From the NCBI GenBank assembly GCA_029261995.1, contig JAJDAF010000017.1, positions 186,001 through 250,000 on the forward strand: a stretch of DNA of 64,000 bases. The letters run 5' to 3'. The notes under the pieces are model-generated. The model made no database searches and was not told where the DNA came from. It was given only the letters and a program-made list of their open reading frames with translations. This stretch comes from Candidatus Zhuqueibacterota bacterium (GTDB lineage: Bacteria > Zhuqueibacterota > Zhuqueibacteria > Oceanimicrobiales > Oceanimicrobiaceae). Position numbers and translations under genes: made by a program. Position 1 is the first letter of the stretch; each line of letters starts with the position of its first letter. This document shows positions 43,772 to 52,679 of this stretch, one piece after another.

Positions 43772-44632
43772 ATGACCGAAGAAAATCAACTTGCGCAGGG
43801 GGACGGCTCTCCGAAACGCGTTTCTCGCTCTACCACGGATCGATGGATAGGCGGCGTCTGCGGTGGCGTTGCAGCCCATTTCGGCTGGGATGCGGCTGCG
43901 GTGCGAATTGTCTGGGCTATCGCGCTACTTGTCGGTGGGGTTGGCGCTCTAGCGTACATCCTGGCGTGGGTAATCATTCCCGAGGGCGAGACCGGAACAG
44001 GCGAGCAGGCAAAGCCCGAGAAGGTTAGCTCCAATCTGATTTGGGGCGGACTGTTCATACTTGTCGGTGCATTGTTTCTGGTGAGCCGATTACACTGGTT
44101 CGGGGGCTTTCCGTTTTACTGCGGCTGGGACGATTATCCCATCTGGAGTTTTAGATTGAGACTGGACTGGCTTCTGCCATTAGCTCTGATTTCGCTTGGG
44201 GCGTACTATCTTATCAACTTGCGCAAGCCAGCAAGCGGCCAGGGCGCCCCAACGAAAAATGAACCTACCGGAGAAAAGACTATGGAAAAGAAATTCATGC
44301 GTTCGCTTGATGACCGAATGCTCGGTGGCGTCTGTGGCGGCATTTCAAAATATTTTAACATTGATCCATCATTCGTCCGGATCGGGTATGTCCTGCTTTC
44401 ACTTGCTGGCGGTGGTTTTATCGGAGTCATAGCCTACATCGCAATGATGTTTATCGTGCCCGAAGAGTCTGCTGGGCCGGCTGCTCAGGCGCCAGCCCCT
44501 GCTGCTACCGCTAAGAGTAAGCCCACTGCTAAAACTACTCCAAAACCTCGCGCGAAGACTGCGCCCGCCGCCAAGAAAACTTCGCGGCCAAAGGGCAAGA
44601 GTAAAGACTCGACATCAGAAAAGGGCGAATAG
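43772..44632 (+). CDS. Membrane protein with two PspC domains and a basic Ala/Lys tail
   Basis: 286 residues. PspC domain 1 (about 20-75: W-I-G-G-V-C-G-G-V-A-A-H-F-G...A-W-V-I-I-P-E) is followed by TM segments like those of LiaF (Y-C-G-W-D-D-Y-P), and then by PspC domain 2 (about 177-232: M-L-G-G-V-C-G-G-I-S-K-Y-F-N...M-F-I-V-P-E-E). The last ~50 residues are Pro/Ala/Lys repeats (A-K-T-T-P-K-P-R-A-K). PspC proteins belong to phage-shock and envelope-stress systems. AAGGGG precedes the ATG. Probably co-transcribed with the next gene (25 bases). Confidence 0.85.
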   Translation: MTEENQLAQGDGSPKRVSRSTTDRWIGGVCGGVAAHFGWDAAAVRIVWAIALLVGGVGALAYILAWVIIPEGETGTGEQAKPEKVSSNLIWGGLFILVGALFLVSRLHWFGGFPFYCGWDDYPIWSFRLRLDWLLPLALISLGAYYLINLRKPASGQGAPTKNEPTGEKTMEKKFMRSLDDRMLGGVCGGISKYFNIDPSFVRIGYVLLSLAGGGFIGVIAYIAMMFIVPEESAGPAAQAPAPAATAKSKPTAKTTPKPRAKTAPAAKKTSRPKGKSKDSTSEKGE

Positions 44633-44657
44633 CGAAGCAAATTTTGGAGGAAGGCAA

Positions 44658-45170
44658 ATGGCTGATAAAGACAGATCCGTTGTTCCAGGCGTCGTTCTGA
44701 TTGTGGTCGGCGCCTATTTACTCCTTCGTGAATTCGGGGTCATCCACCTGCGGTGGCAGCACGTGTATCCCGTCTTAATGCTGGGTGTCGGTGCGCTTCT
44801 CATTGTCCCTGTGGTGCGAAACAGAGACAGCGGCCCGGCGTTCCCCGCAACGCTTTTGATAGTGCTGGGTACTTTCTTCCTTCTTCGCAACTACGATATT
44901 CTGGCTTTCGATTACTATTTCTATAGCGCGGGAGAGTACTGGCCCATATTCCTGATTGCCTGCGGGGCGGCATTTGTTGTCCAGTTTCTGATGCGCACGG
45001 ATGACTGGGGACCGCTGATTCCGGGAGCAATCCTGCTGTTTCTAGGTTCCGCCTTTTTGTTGCGCAATTTTGACCTTTACTGGTTTGATTTTTCGGATTA
45101 CTGGCCGGTTATTCTAATTGCAATTGGGGCTACATTGATTTTTAGCAGCCTAAAAAGACGAAAGCCTTAG
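44658..45170 (+). CDS. LiaI/LiaF-like membrane protein (DUF5668)
   Basis: 170 residues forming six or so short hydrophobic helices in three repeated pairs, each pair containing a G-x-x-L-x-x-x-G-x-x-F/Y-L-L-R pattern (V-V-G-A-Y-L-L-L-R; I-V-L-G-T-F-F-L-L-R-N; L-F-L-G-S-A-F-L-L-R-N) and a W-P-I/V motif. This is the LiaI-LiaF-like transmembrane region found next to PspC proteins. TTTTGGAGGAAGG precedes the ATG. A terminator follows. Inferred role: envelope stress sensing with the PspC neighbour. Confidence 0.8.
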   Translation: MADKDRSVVPGVVLIVVGAYLLLREFGVIHLRWQHVYPVLMLGVGALLIVPVVRNRDSGPAFPATLLIVLGTFFLLRNYDILAFDYYFYSAGEYWPIFLIACGAAFVVQFLMRTDDWGPLIPGAILLFLGSAFLLRNFDLYWFDFSDYWPVILIAIGATLIFSSLKRRKP

Positions 45171-45190
45171 CAATCCGCCGGGCGATCTCC

Positions 45191-45237
45191 GAACCCCTTC
45201 TCGGTTCTTTGTTCATGAACGAGCGGGGGTTCTTTTT
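45191..45237 (+). terminator. Intrinsic terminator after the PspC/LiaF-like pair
   Basis: GAACCCC (45191-45197) pairs with GGGGTTC (45226-45232). The loop contains the self-complementary GTTCATGAAC (45211-45220), and five T follow (45233-45237). It separates this pair from the DMT transporter. The remaining ~180 bases up to 45420 are AT-richer, and I see no clear promoter hexamers. Confidence 0.8.
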
Positions 45238-45420
45238 GGGGCCAGGACTCCATTTGATGGCATGATTAAAATTCATGCTTTGCATTAAAACAATCCATTT
45301 CACTAATACGTCTGCTTTTCGTAAGATGACGTCAAGCGGCCTGGCAGTCAAAGCGCAACTTTCGGGTGGTTTGTCTGGTGGCGCTCTGCTAAATTGGTTC
45401 AACTTACGAAAGGACCGGAC

Positions 45421-46350
45421 ATGTCATCTCGAAATTTTTTCTGGCTTCTGCTACTGGCGGCCATGTGGGGCCCATCCTTCCTGTTCATCAAGGTGGCAGT
45501 GGCCGAGATTCCGTCCCTGACACTGGTGACGGGGAGAGTTGGGATTGCTGCGGCTGTGCTCTACCTTTGCTTGCGTCTTCGCGGTGGGCGGCTGCCTTCG
45601 GCAGCACGAATGTGGGGACATTTCATGGTGCTTGGCTTCTTCGCGCATGCCTTGCCATTCGTCTTGTTCAGTTGGGGAGAGATCTACATCGATAGCGCCA
45701 TGGCATCTATTCTCAACGGCACAACGCCCTTGTTTACCATCGTTCTGGCACACTTTTTCATTTCTGAAGAGAGAATGACTGCATCGATGTTGACTGGCAC
45801 AATTGCGGGAATGTTCGGGCTCTTGTCGCTCGTCTACCCGTCGATACGTCATGGCGTCAATGCATCGAGCCTCGGAGTTATAGCCGTGGCCGCTGCAGCG
45901 TTCAGTTATGCGGTGGCGATTGTCTACGCAAGAAGACGCCTGACCGGCCTGCCCCCGCTGGTTGCGCCGACGGCACAGTTGCTCTCCGCTAGTTTGATGA
46001 TTGCGCCGTTGGCGCTGGTCCTGGAAAACCCGTTGCAGTTGGCGACACCTTCGATGGCGGCATTCGGCTCTGTTGCCGCCCTCGCCATTTTCGGGACGGC
46101 CATCGCGTTCGTACTCTATTATCGAATCATGGAATCTGCCGGAGCGACCTACCTTTCCATGGTCACCTACATCGTACCAGTATTCGGCGTTGGCTTAGGT
46201 GTTTTTCTGCTGAACGAACGCTTGCAGTGGTCCACTTACCTTGGGTTCGGGCTGATTTTGCTGGGCGTCATGCTTGTTCAAGGAATCCTGCGCATGCCAG
46301 CTCGTCGCCTGCTTTTTTGGCGTCTGCAGGCTCAAACGGAACCGGAATAG
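45421..46350 (+). CDS. EamA/DMT superfamily transporter
   Basis: 309 residues with ten predicted TM helices in two EamA repeats. Repeat 1 begins W-L-L-L-L-A-A-M-W-G-P-S-F-L-F-I-K-V-A-V; repeat 2 begins near L-G-V-I-A-V-A-A-A-A-F-S-Y-A-V-A-I-V-Y-A and ends with S-M-V-T-Y-I-V-P-V-F-G-V-G-L-G-V-F-L-L-N-E-R. AAAGGA lies eight bases before the ATG at 45421. The open frame extends to 45394, but the family begins at the chosen start. Members export amino acids, nucleosides or other metabolites; specificity is not visible. Confidence 0.9.
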   Translation: MSSRNFFWLLLLAAMWGPSFLFIKVAVAEIPSLTLVTGRVGIAAAVLYLCLRLRGGRLPSAARMWGHFMVLGFFAHALPFVLFSWGEIYIDSAMASILNGTTPLFTIVLAHFFISEERMTASMLTGTIAGMFGLLSLVYPSIRHGVNASSLGVIAVAAAAFSYAVAIVYARRRLTGLPPLVAPTAQLLSASLMIAPLALVLENPLQLATPSMAAFGSVAALAIFGTAIAFVLYYRIMESAGATYLSMVTYIVPVFGVGLGVFLLNERLQWSTYLGFGLILLGVMLVQGILRMPARRLLFWRLQAQTEPE

Positions 46351-46426
46351 ACGCGGCCGCTGACTCTAAAATCAGTTCTTGTATCTAGCCAGGTTCTATT
46401 CGCTTCACAAAGACAGGGAGAATTTT

Positions 46427-48160
46427 ATGTTGATGAGAATGGTCGCGCTATTATTGCTAATCCAGACATTTGGTTCTCAAGTGACGGCAAGGCAGGAGAC
46501 CGAGTCTTCTGATTACCTTGGAACGCAAGCCCCTCGGCTGATGCAGGAGGCCAAAGCCACTGGGTCGGGAAATAGCATGGACGTCTACCAAGGATTCGCG
46601 CGACTTGTGGTGGATGAGTTGAAAAAGCGAGGCAAACAAGAAATCGCCAATCACATCACCGCCGGTCAGTCTGGACAGAAACTGGAAGGTAAGTCGCTAG
46701 CCACCTACGCCTGGCTGACTCGCACATTTGCGAGGGAATTTTATAAGGACGATATCATTTCAGCCACTTCAGATCTGATTAAATTCAAGACCTTTGCTAC
46801 CGACGTGCCGAATCGCCAGAATCCGGAATTTATCAAACAAAAGCAGTATTTAGCGATGCTGGCATCGCGCCTTGGTCTTGGATTCCGCGACGTCGATGGC
46901 TACGTCCAGGAAATTTGGATCGGTGACGAGGAACGCTCGCTGGGCATCATGGTTCATTCTGACGTTCAACCTGTCGATACCACCGCGTGGAGCGTGAATC
47001 CGTGGGGTGGCGAGTTGAAATCCGGTGCATTATGGGGCCGTGGCGCCATTGACGACAAGGGCCCGCTCGCCGCTATCATGTATGGTATGCGCGCGGTGCT
47101 CGACAGCCGCATCCCCCTTCGTCGCAAGTTGATTCTGCTGGTCGGGACTGACGAAGAATCGGCAAACGAAGATGTCAGCACTTATCTCAAAACCAATCCC
47201 GCACCAGACCAGACGATTGTCGTCGATTACGGCTACCCGGTTATCTGCGCGGAAAAAGGCTGGTGTGGTGTCTGGCTGAAGCTGCCAAAGCCAGGAGCCG
47301 AACCGGATTCCAACGGCTTGGTCATTGAATCTCTTGATGCCGGTTTCTCACCATCAATAGTTCCCGGGAAGGCCACCGCGATGTTGCGTGCTTCCGGGAA
47401 CCAGGATCTTGTGGAATCCAGAACAGGCCTTCTCGACGCCATCGTGGGCTTCGAGAAGCAACGGGTTGGAAGCCGCTTTGACTTATCAGAAACAGATGGA
47501 GGACTCTCCATTACCGCACATGGCCGCACGGTGCATTCCAGTGTTCCCGCTACTGGGCACAATGCTTTGATGGACCTGATAGTTTTTCTCGACCAAAACC
47601 TCAAGCCCGCGAAGAATAGCATCTCTCTGATGGTGAAATTCGCGGCACAGTTTGTCGGGCTCGAACTGGACGGTCGAAGCCTTGGGATTGCTCACCACGA
47701 CGACTTCATGGGCGACGTGACGGTTGCCGGCAACATGTTTCACACCGAGGCTGACTCGGTCATGTTCATGTTCAACTTCAGAATTCCGCGAGGAATTTCT
47801 TTGGAAACTGTCCGACAATCAGTAGCTGCGCGTAAGACAGATTTTGAACAGCAACATGAAGTGCGGTTTTCCGAGGCCAGCTACTACAGCGAAGCGCTGT
47901 ATAACGATCCTGATGGACCGTTCGTGCGCCGTCTGCTTCGCATCTACAACAGCGTGACGGGGGAGAACAGGGTGGCCGAATCCATGGGCGGCGGCACCTA
48001 TGCAAAGCGCCTGCCTAACTCTGTGGTCTTCGGTCCGAAATTGGTTGGAGAAGAGTATCTGGGACATCAACCTGATGAACATGTCAGCCTTGAGACCTTG
48101 ACCCGCAACATAGAGATTCTGACCCATACGTTGGCTGAATTTGCATTTCAGGCCGAATGA
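46427..48160 (+). CDS. Secreted M20 family dipeptidase/metallopeptidase
   Basis: 577 residues from ATG 46427 (GGGAGA upstream), starting with a signal peptide (M-V-A-L-L-L-L-I-Q-T-F-G-S-Q-V-T-A). The M20 metal-site pattern is present: V-H-S-D-V-Q-P-V-D (His ligand), W-G-R-G-A-I-D-D-K-G-P-L (bridging Asp) and V-G-T-D-E-E-S-A (catalytic Glu and ligand Glu), with a late G-G-G-T-Y-A-K-R-L-P. This layout is that of the PepV/Sapep dipeptidases, di-zinc enzymes. The predicted location is periplasmic or outside the cell, which suggests nutrient peptide processing. It converges on the next, minus-strand gene. Confidence 0.9.
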   Translation: MLMRMVALLLLIQTFGSQVTARQETESSDYLGTQAPRLMQEAKATGSGNSMDVYQGFARLVVDELKKRGKQEIANHITAGQSGQKLEGKSLATYAWLTRTFAREFYKDDIISATSDLIKFKTFATDVPNRQNPEFIKQKQYLAMLASRLGLGFRDVDGYVQEIWIGDEERSLGIMVHSDVQPVDTTAWSVNPWGGELKSGALWGRGAIDDKGPLAAIMYGMRAVLDSRIPLRRKLILLVGTDEESANEDVSTYLKTNPAPDQTIVVDYGYPVICAEKGWCGVWLKLPKPGAEPDSNGLVIESLDAGFSPSIVPGKATAMLRASGNQDLVESRTGLLDAIVGFEKQRVGSRFDLSETDGGLSITAHGRTVHSSVPATGHNALMDLIVFLDQNLKPAKNSISLMVKFAAQFVGLELDGRSLGIAHHDDFMGDVTVAGNMFHTEADSVMFMFNFRIPRGISLETVRQSVAARKTDFEQQHEVRFSEASYYSEALYNDPDGPFVRRLLRIYNSVTGENRVAESMGGGTYAKRLPNSVVFGPKLVGEEYLGHQPDEHVSLETLTRNIEILTHTLAEFAFQAE

Positions 48161-48326
48161 AGTGCGGTTCTGACCGACATCTTGAGTTCTGTCTGAGGTG
48201 CATGTGGGAGAATTCCCGGCTGCGTGAGTTCGCCGGGGTCACGTTGGGAAGTGCGTCAGCAGGAGTTCGAGTGCCCCTCCGTTGCACTCGAAAGCTCCTA
48301 CCAAGCTACAGAGCGAATTTCTCAGG

Positions 48327-48866
48327 TTAAGCGCAAAGCTCGGCTGGCAGAACGTCTTTCACATCTACCTTGCGGGTGGTGTACTGGTTGTATGCCTGGA
48401 CCAATTCTTCCAGCATGGTCCTGTACTCCTGCAGCTTGCTTTCGTTGGCTGCTTCCTCGCTCTCTCTCCGGGCTGCCAGTATGGTGTTGCCGATCTTCTC
48501 AAAGTAATAGTTGGACATCGAGGTGTTGATCAGTGTGTCTACCGATTTGTCAATATCCTTGTTGACGAGATTCTTAAATGGGTTTGTCGCGGGCGCCGCA
48601 TCCTGATTTTGTTCCGACGGTTTGACCGAGTGAAACTGTTTCAGGCTGTTGATGAGTTTGTAGTCGATTCCAAGATAGTCGAGATTGGTACTGCCCCAGT
48701 CCGTCGCGGGTTCGCTGACAACATTCTTGAGCAAATATTTCTCGATGGTCGCACGCTCGTCGTCTTTGAGTTGTCTGTGGGAAGCGTAGCGGAGCGATTG
48801 CGCCTGGCTGCTGTACTGAACCTGAATCATGACGTCGGACTTGGAGAAATAGTAAAGCTCTTTCAT
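48327..48866 (-). CDS. Hypothetical soluble protein
   Basis: 179 residues from ATG at 48866 (minus strand), preceded by GGAG. The frame is open 17 codons further but lacks a better start. Composition is hydrophilic and helical, without TM segments or signal peptide (M-K-E-L-Y-Y-F-S-K-S-D-V-M; A-A-R-R-E-S-E-E-A-A-N-E-S-K-L-Q-E-Y). I do not recognise a family. A + strand frame on the same bases (48282-48884) has no plausible ribosome binding site and reads as a shadow. It stands alone between a convergent peptidase gene and the fusion oxidoreductase. Confidence rests mainly on composition and the SD. Confidence 0.55.
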   Translation of the reverse strand: MKELYYFSKSDVMIQVQYSSQAQSLRYASHRQLKDDERATIEKYLLKNVVSEPATDWGSTNLDYLGIDYKLINSLKQFHSVKPSEQNQDAAPATNPFKNLVNKDIDKSVDTLINTSMSNYYFEKIGNTILAARRESEEAANESKLQEYRTMLEELVQAYNQYTTRKVDVKDVLPAELCA

Positions 48867-49151
48867 GTGTTCGCTCCGTTTTGAATTGCGATTACTGCGG
48901 GTGTTCAATTGTTGCACTCATTTAACAACATCCGTGCCACGCAACGGAGTATACAATGTATGGCGTAAGTTGTTGATTATTCGACTCCCAATGGGTCATC
49001 ATATTGTTCAACAATGTCGAAAGCCGTGTTATTTCATGAATCACCGCGGTTCTCTTGAGACAATTTCGGATGCCAGAAATCCGAACAAAATAGTGGCCTG
49101 GTCGGTTTTGTGCTTGCCCAATCTCAATTGATCAGCAAGATGGCGCCGGTA

Positions 49152-52100
49152 CTACTTGCAGGGCAGAAACCGAACCGTGGTCTCCATTTCTTCCAGAACT
49201 TCTGCCAGGGCCGCCAGAGTCGCGTCAATGTCTGCTTCCGTGGTCTGGTGAGAAAGCGAGAGCCGGATGGCGCAGTGCGCCTCTTCATCACTCTTGCCCA
49301 TGGCCAGCAGAACGTGCGTGGGGTCAGGCGAGCCAGCTTTGCAGGCAGAGCCCGATGACAGCGAAATGCCGTGCTGATCCAGGGCCACAACCAGCGATTC
49401 GCCCCGCAACTCAGGGAGCGTGAGGTTGAGCGTGTTGGGCAGGCGGTTTTCTCGCGGACCGTTGAGCCGGGCTTCCGGGATAAGCTCGGTTATGCCATTC
49501 TCCAGGCGGTCTCGCAGCCGGTAAAGCTCATCATTGTTCCGTGAAGCAAGCCTGGCAAGGTCGGCGGCCTTGCCAAAGCCAGCAATCGCCGCCACGTTCT
49601 CAGTGCCCGCCCGCAGCCCGTTTTCTTGCTTGCCGCCATGCACTAGGGGTTCAATATGAACGCCTTTCTTGACGTAGAGTGCACCAATCCCTTTTGGGCC
49701 ATGAAATTTATGACCTGAGAGACTCAACAGATCGACATTCAACTCCCTTACGTCAACCGGTATCTTTCCCGATGCTTGGACCGCATCCGTGTGGAACAGA
49801 GCGCCGCGTTCGTGAGTTACCGCACATAGTTCTTTAATGGGAAGGATGGTTCCGACCTCATTGTTGGCCATCATGACAGACACAAGAATGGTGTCCTCGC
49901 GCAGAGCATCATAGAGAAGTTTCGGGGCCAGCCAGCCGTTTTCATCGACATCAAGATAGCTGATTTCGTACCCTGTCCGCTCCAGAAATCGGCATGCGCC
50001 TAGAATCGCCGGATGCTCAATCGTGGTCGTGATGATGTGTTTTCCCTCCTCGCGATGCGCGAATGCCACACCTTTGAGAGCCATGTTGTCCGCTTCTGAG
50101 CCGCCGCCGGTGAACACAATGCTGCGAGGCCTGGCGCGGATAAGTTGCGCAACAGACCTGCGGGCAGTTTCAATCGCTTCTCTCGCATCCCGGCCGGCGC
50201 TGTGAATACTCGAGGGATTGCCATGCACCGTTTGCAGGTAGGGCGCCATGGCCTGATGAACCTGTTCTGAGGCTTCGGTCGTGGCGTTGTTGTCGAGATA
50301 AATCCGCTTGCCTGGCTTGCGTTCGGATTTTGGTGTTGCGAGAATGACAGGTCCGCAGGCAGCCGCGACCGTCTCAACTCTGCGCCGGTCTCTGCTTGTG
50401 CCGGCCTCGACCTTGACGACCTCAGCCAGCAGCGCTTTGTAGACCGGGAAACCGGAAATCTCGTCATAGTTGTTGATGTCGGTCAAGTTGTTGACGTTTC
50501 TTTCCTGCCAGGCCTTTGGGCCGACCGGGCCGCCGCCGCCCATATTGCATTCAATGCAGCCCCGGGAGATATCGTCCGTCACCCGGGCGCGGAATGCCAC
50601 TGCGCCCCGCGGTGTTTGGACCTGAACAAGGTCGCCGGATTGGATCTCCCGCTCAGCGGCGTCCAGCGTGTTGAGTTCGACAGTGGGTTCCGGGTTGTCT
50701 TTCGCCAGCCCCTTAATGCCGTGGTGCTGCGAGCGGAAATCCGTTTGTGGTCTTGCGCCGGAATTGAACACCAGTGGGAACTGAGTGGCGAGTTCAGAAG
50801 CGGCCCGAGGCCCCTCCGTGGGTTCTGTGTATTTCGGCAGCGGTTCATAGCCGTAGTCTTCCAGAACCGTTGAAGCTATCTCAAATTTGCCACTCGGCGT
50901 GTCAAAGCCAGGCTGGCCATCCGGGCGTAAACTGCCTTTCTGCCATTTTTTATACTCCATCATTGGCGTCGCGATTTTGACCCAACCGCCAGCCTCGCGC
51001 ACATCTTCAAGGGTGTAGCCGGAGCCATCGAGCGCGAAACGGATGAGGTCTTCTTCCGTCTGCGGATAGAGTTCGCCATAGCCCAGGCGGTGTGCCAGCT
51101 CCGCCATAATCAGGTAGTCGTTGCGTGCTTCACCGATGGGCTCGACCAGCTTCTCTCGCAGCCTGAAAATGGGGCCGTAGACCATGTAGGAGTCAATTTC
51201 GAACATCGTGGTAGCTGGCAGGACGACATCCGCAAAAGCGGCGTCTGCGGTCAACTGGCGGTCGATACAGACCTGGAAGTCGAGTTTCGACAGTGTTTCT
51301 CGCCATATCGGTGTTTGCGGCCAGGAAGTCAGCAAGGATGCGCCGTGCACGATGAGGCCGCGGATGCGGTAGGGGTCGCCATGCAGTACGGAATCCACCA
51401 GGCCGCTGGCATGAGACTCGCCACGGTAGGCGCTGTAAATCGGCACCTTGTCCCGGGCTACTGCGAGGTCGATGTCAGGATTTTCCTGGTTGCAAGAGCG
51501 ATTAATAGGGAAGTGCGTGTCGAGCATGGCCAGGCCGATGCCGCCAGGCACGTCCAGGTGGCCAGCGAGCGCGAACAAAGTCAGTACCGATCGAATCGCC
51601 TGAATGCCACTGTTGGAATACTCCAGGCCCGTGTACATCACCGGGCAGGCGCCGGTTGCCCGGCCGATCCGGCGAGCAAGGCCGCGTATCGTTTCCGCCG
51701 GAACGCCTGTGATTTCTTCGACCACTTCTGGCGTAAAATGTTGGGTGTAAGTGCGCAGCTCGTCGAAGCCGTGACACCAGTTTTCCGCAAAGTCTTCGTC
51801 ATGAATATCTTCTTCGAGCAAGACTTCAATCATGCTGAGAGCCAACGCGCCGTCGGTGCCTGGGCGAATGGGAATCCACTGTCCGCCCGTTCGGGTTACG
51901 GTCTCGGTCCGGCGCGGATCGATGACGACAATGTCCGCGCCGCGCCGGGCCGCCGCTTCAAGGCGGAACATGTCGAGCGGCGGCGAATCAGTAGCCGGGT
52001 TTGCACCCCAGACTACCAACATTTCGGCATTTTCCATGTCCGTAAACATATTCACCAGCATCCGGCCCATGGTGACGTGCGGTGCGATCATTGCAAAGGA

Positions 52101-52574
52101 GACATAGCAGAGCGCGCCAACCCCCATGGTATTCGGTGAGCCAAACGGGAAGAGAACATTGGATGCGGAGGAAACCGCAACCCCTTTAGGCTGAAACATA
52201 TCACAGAGCGAAAGCTCGAACGCGCCCCTGCCAGTGTACACAGCAACTGCTTCCGGGCCGCTTTCCTGCTTGATCCGGTTGAGATTTTCCGTAATGATTG
52301 AGTAGGCTTGGTCCCAGGAAATACGTTCAAATTTGTGAGTTCCCTTCGGACCGACTCGCTTCATCGGGTAGCGCAGCCGGTGTTCCGAGTAAATCATCTC
52401 GGGCGCGTGCTCGCCTCTCCTGCAGATCATCCCCAGGCTGTGGGAGGTGTCAGGCCGGATATCAACGATCTTGCCATCATCTTTCTGTACTTCTACCCAG
52501 CAACCCGCCGGACAGATGCCGCAGATGCCGTTCTCCCAACCCTTGTTGTTTCCCTGGCCGTTTCTGCTCGCCAT
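49152..52574 (-). CDS. Fusion of molybdopterin oxidoreductase with a NifS/IscS-type cysteine desulfurase
   Basis: 1140 residues in one uninterrupted frame. Residues 1-725 form a complete Mo/W-bisPGD oxidoreductase of the DMSO-reductase superfamily. They contain a [4Fe-4S] site Cys18/21/25/51 (C-x2-C-x3-C-x25-C), W-G-A-N-P-A-T-D-S-P, D-P-R-R-T-E-T, and a Cys156 in G-S-P-N...A-L-C-Y that may coordinate Mo. No twin-Arg signal is seen, so cytoplasmic. After a ~30-residue linker, residues 757-1140 are a full class V aminotransferase-fold desulfurase: Y-L-D-N-N-A-T-T, G-N-P-S-S-I-H, T-G-G-G-S-E-A-D-N, H-T-D-A-V-Q, PLP Lys956 (S-G-H-K-F-H-G-P-K-G) and active Cys1078 (S-G-S-A-C-K). All key residues of both enzymes are kept. 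AAGGAGG (52579-52585) precedes the ATG. Inferred: in cis sulfuration of the Mo cofactor. Electron acceptor and substrate unknown. Confidence 0.92.
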   Translation of the reverse strand: MASRNGQGNNKGWENGICGICPAGCWVEVQKDDGKIVDIRPDTSHSLGMICRRGEHAPEMIYSEHRLRYPMKRVGPKGTHKFERISWDQAYSIITENLNRIKQESGPEAVAVYTGRGAFELSLCDMFQPKGVAVSSASNVLFPFGSPNTMGVGALCYVSFAMIAPHVTMGRMLVNMFTDMENAEMLVVWGANPATDSPPLDMFRLEAAARRGADIVVIDPRRTETVTRTGGQWIPIRPGTDGALALSMIEVLLEEDIHDEDFAENWCHGFDELRTYTQHFTPEVVEEITGVPAETIRGLARRIGRATGACPVMYTGLEYSNSGIQAIRSVLTLFALAGHLDVPGGIGLAMLDTHFPINRSCNQENPDIDLAVARDKVPIYSAYRGESHASGLVDSVLHGDPYRIRGLIVHGASLLTSWPQTPIWRETLSKLDFQVCIDRQLTADAAFADVVLPATTMFEIDSYMVYGPIFRLREKLVEPIGEARNDYLIMAELAHRLGYGELYPQTEEDLIRFALDGSGYTLEDVREAGGWVKIATPMMEYKKWQKGSLRPDGQPGFDTPSGKFEIASTVLEDYGYEPLPKYTEPTEGPRAASELATQFPLVFNSGARPQTDFRSQHHGIKGLAKDNPEPTVELNTLDAAEREIQSGDLVQVQTPRGAVAFRARVTDDISRGCIECNMGGGGPVGPKAWQERNVNNLTDINNYDEISGFPVYKALLAEVVKVEAGTSRDRRRVETVAAACGPVILATPKSERKPGKRIYLDNNATTEASEQVHQAMAPYLQTVHGNPSSIHSAGRDAREAIETARRSVAQLIRARPRSIVFTGGGSEADNMALKGVAFAHREEGKHIITTTIEHPAILGACRFLERTGYEISYLDVDENGWLAPKLLYDALREDTILVSVMMANNEVGTILPIKELCAVTHERGALFHTDAVQASGKIPVDVRELNVDLLSLSGHKFHGPKGIGALYVKKGVHIEPLVHGGKQENGLRAGTENVAAIAGFGKAADLARLASRNNDELYRLRDRLENGITELIPEARLNGPRENRLPNTLNLTLPELRGESLVVALDQHGISLSSGSACKAGSPDPTHVLLAMGKSDEEAHCAIRLSLSHQTTEADIDATLAALAEVLEEMETTVRFLPCK

Positions 52575-52578
52575 GTTC

Positions 52579-52585
52579 CCTCCTT
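52579..52585 (-). promoter_or_regulatory. Ribosome binding site of the fusion oxidoreductase
   Basis: On the minus strand AAGGAGG lies four bases upstream of the ATG at 52574. It fixes the start directly before the [4Fe-4S] motif and excludes an upstream signal peptide. Confidence 0.75.
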
Positions 52586-52630
52586 ATTTGTAAGATCTTT
52601 CGACTCTTGAAGATACTTCTGCCAACCCCA

Positions 52631-52679
52631 ATGAGCGGGCTACGGTGCAGAATATCCGCTGACGCTCATCTTGCCCAGA
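52631..52679 (-). promoter_or_regulatory. Hairpin in the leader of the fusion gene
   Basis: In the 181-base gap between the TonB receptor stop and the fusion gene, ATGAGCG (52631-52637) and CGCTCAT (52673-52679) are exact inverted repeats around a 35-base interior that can pair further (AGCGG with CCGCT). No T run follows on the minus strand. It may be a leader structure or a processing signal. I do not recognise the Moco riboswitch or another known class. Confidence 0.3.

Noticed and set aside
48282-48884. Plus-strand 200-codon frame opposite the hypothetical minus-strand gene
   Set aside because: It lacks a ribosome binding site. The minus-strand frame has GGAG, an ATG start and a soluble, balanced composition.
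50300-50400. Suspicion that the oxidoreductase-desulfurase join is a lost stop codon or frameshift
   Set aside because: The oxidoreductase ends with its usual C-terminal motif, a linker of sensible composition follows and the desulfurase starts at its canonical Y-L-D-N-N-A. No internal start with a Shine-Dalgarno is seen in the linker. Only read-level checking could overturn this.
51090-52139. Plus-strand 349-codon frame antisense to the oxidoreductase
   Set aside because: It lies entirely within a gene of certain identity, is rich in His/Arg/Gln runs and shows no family motif.
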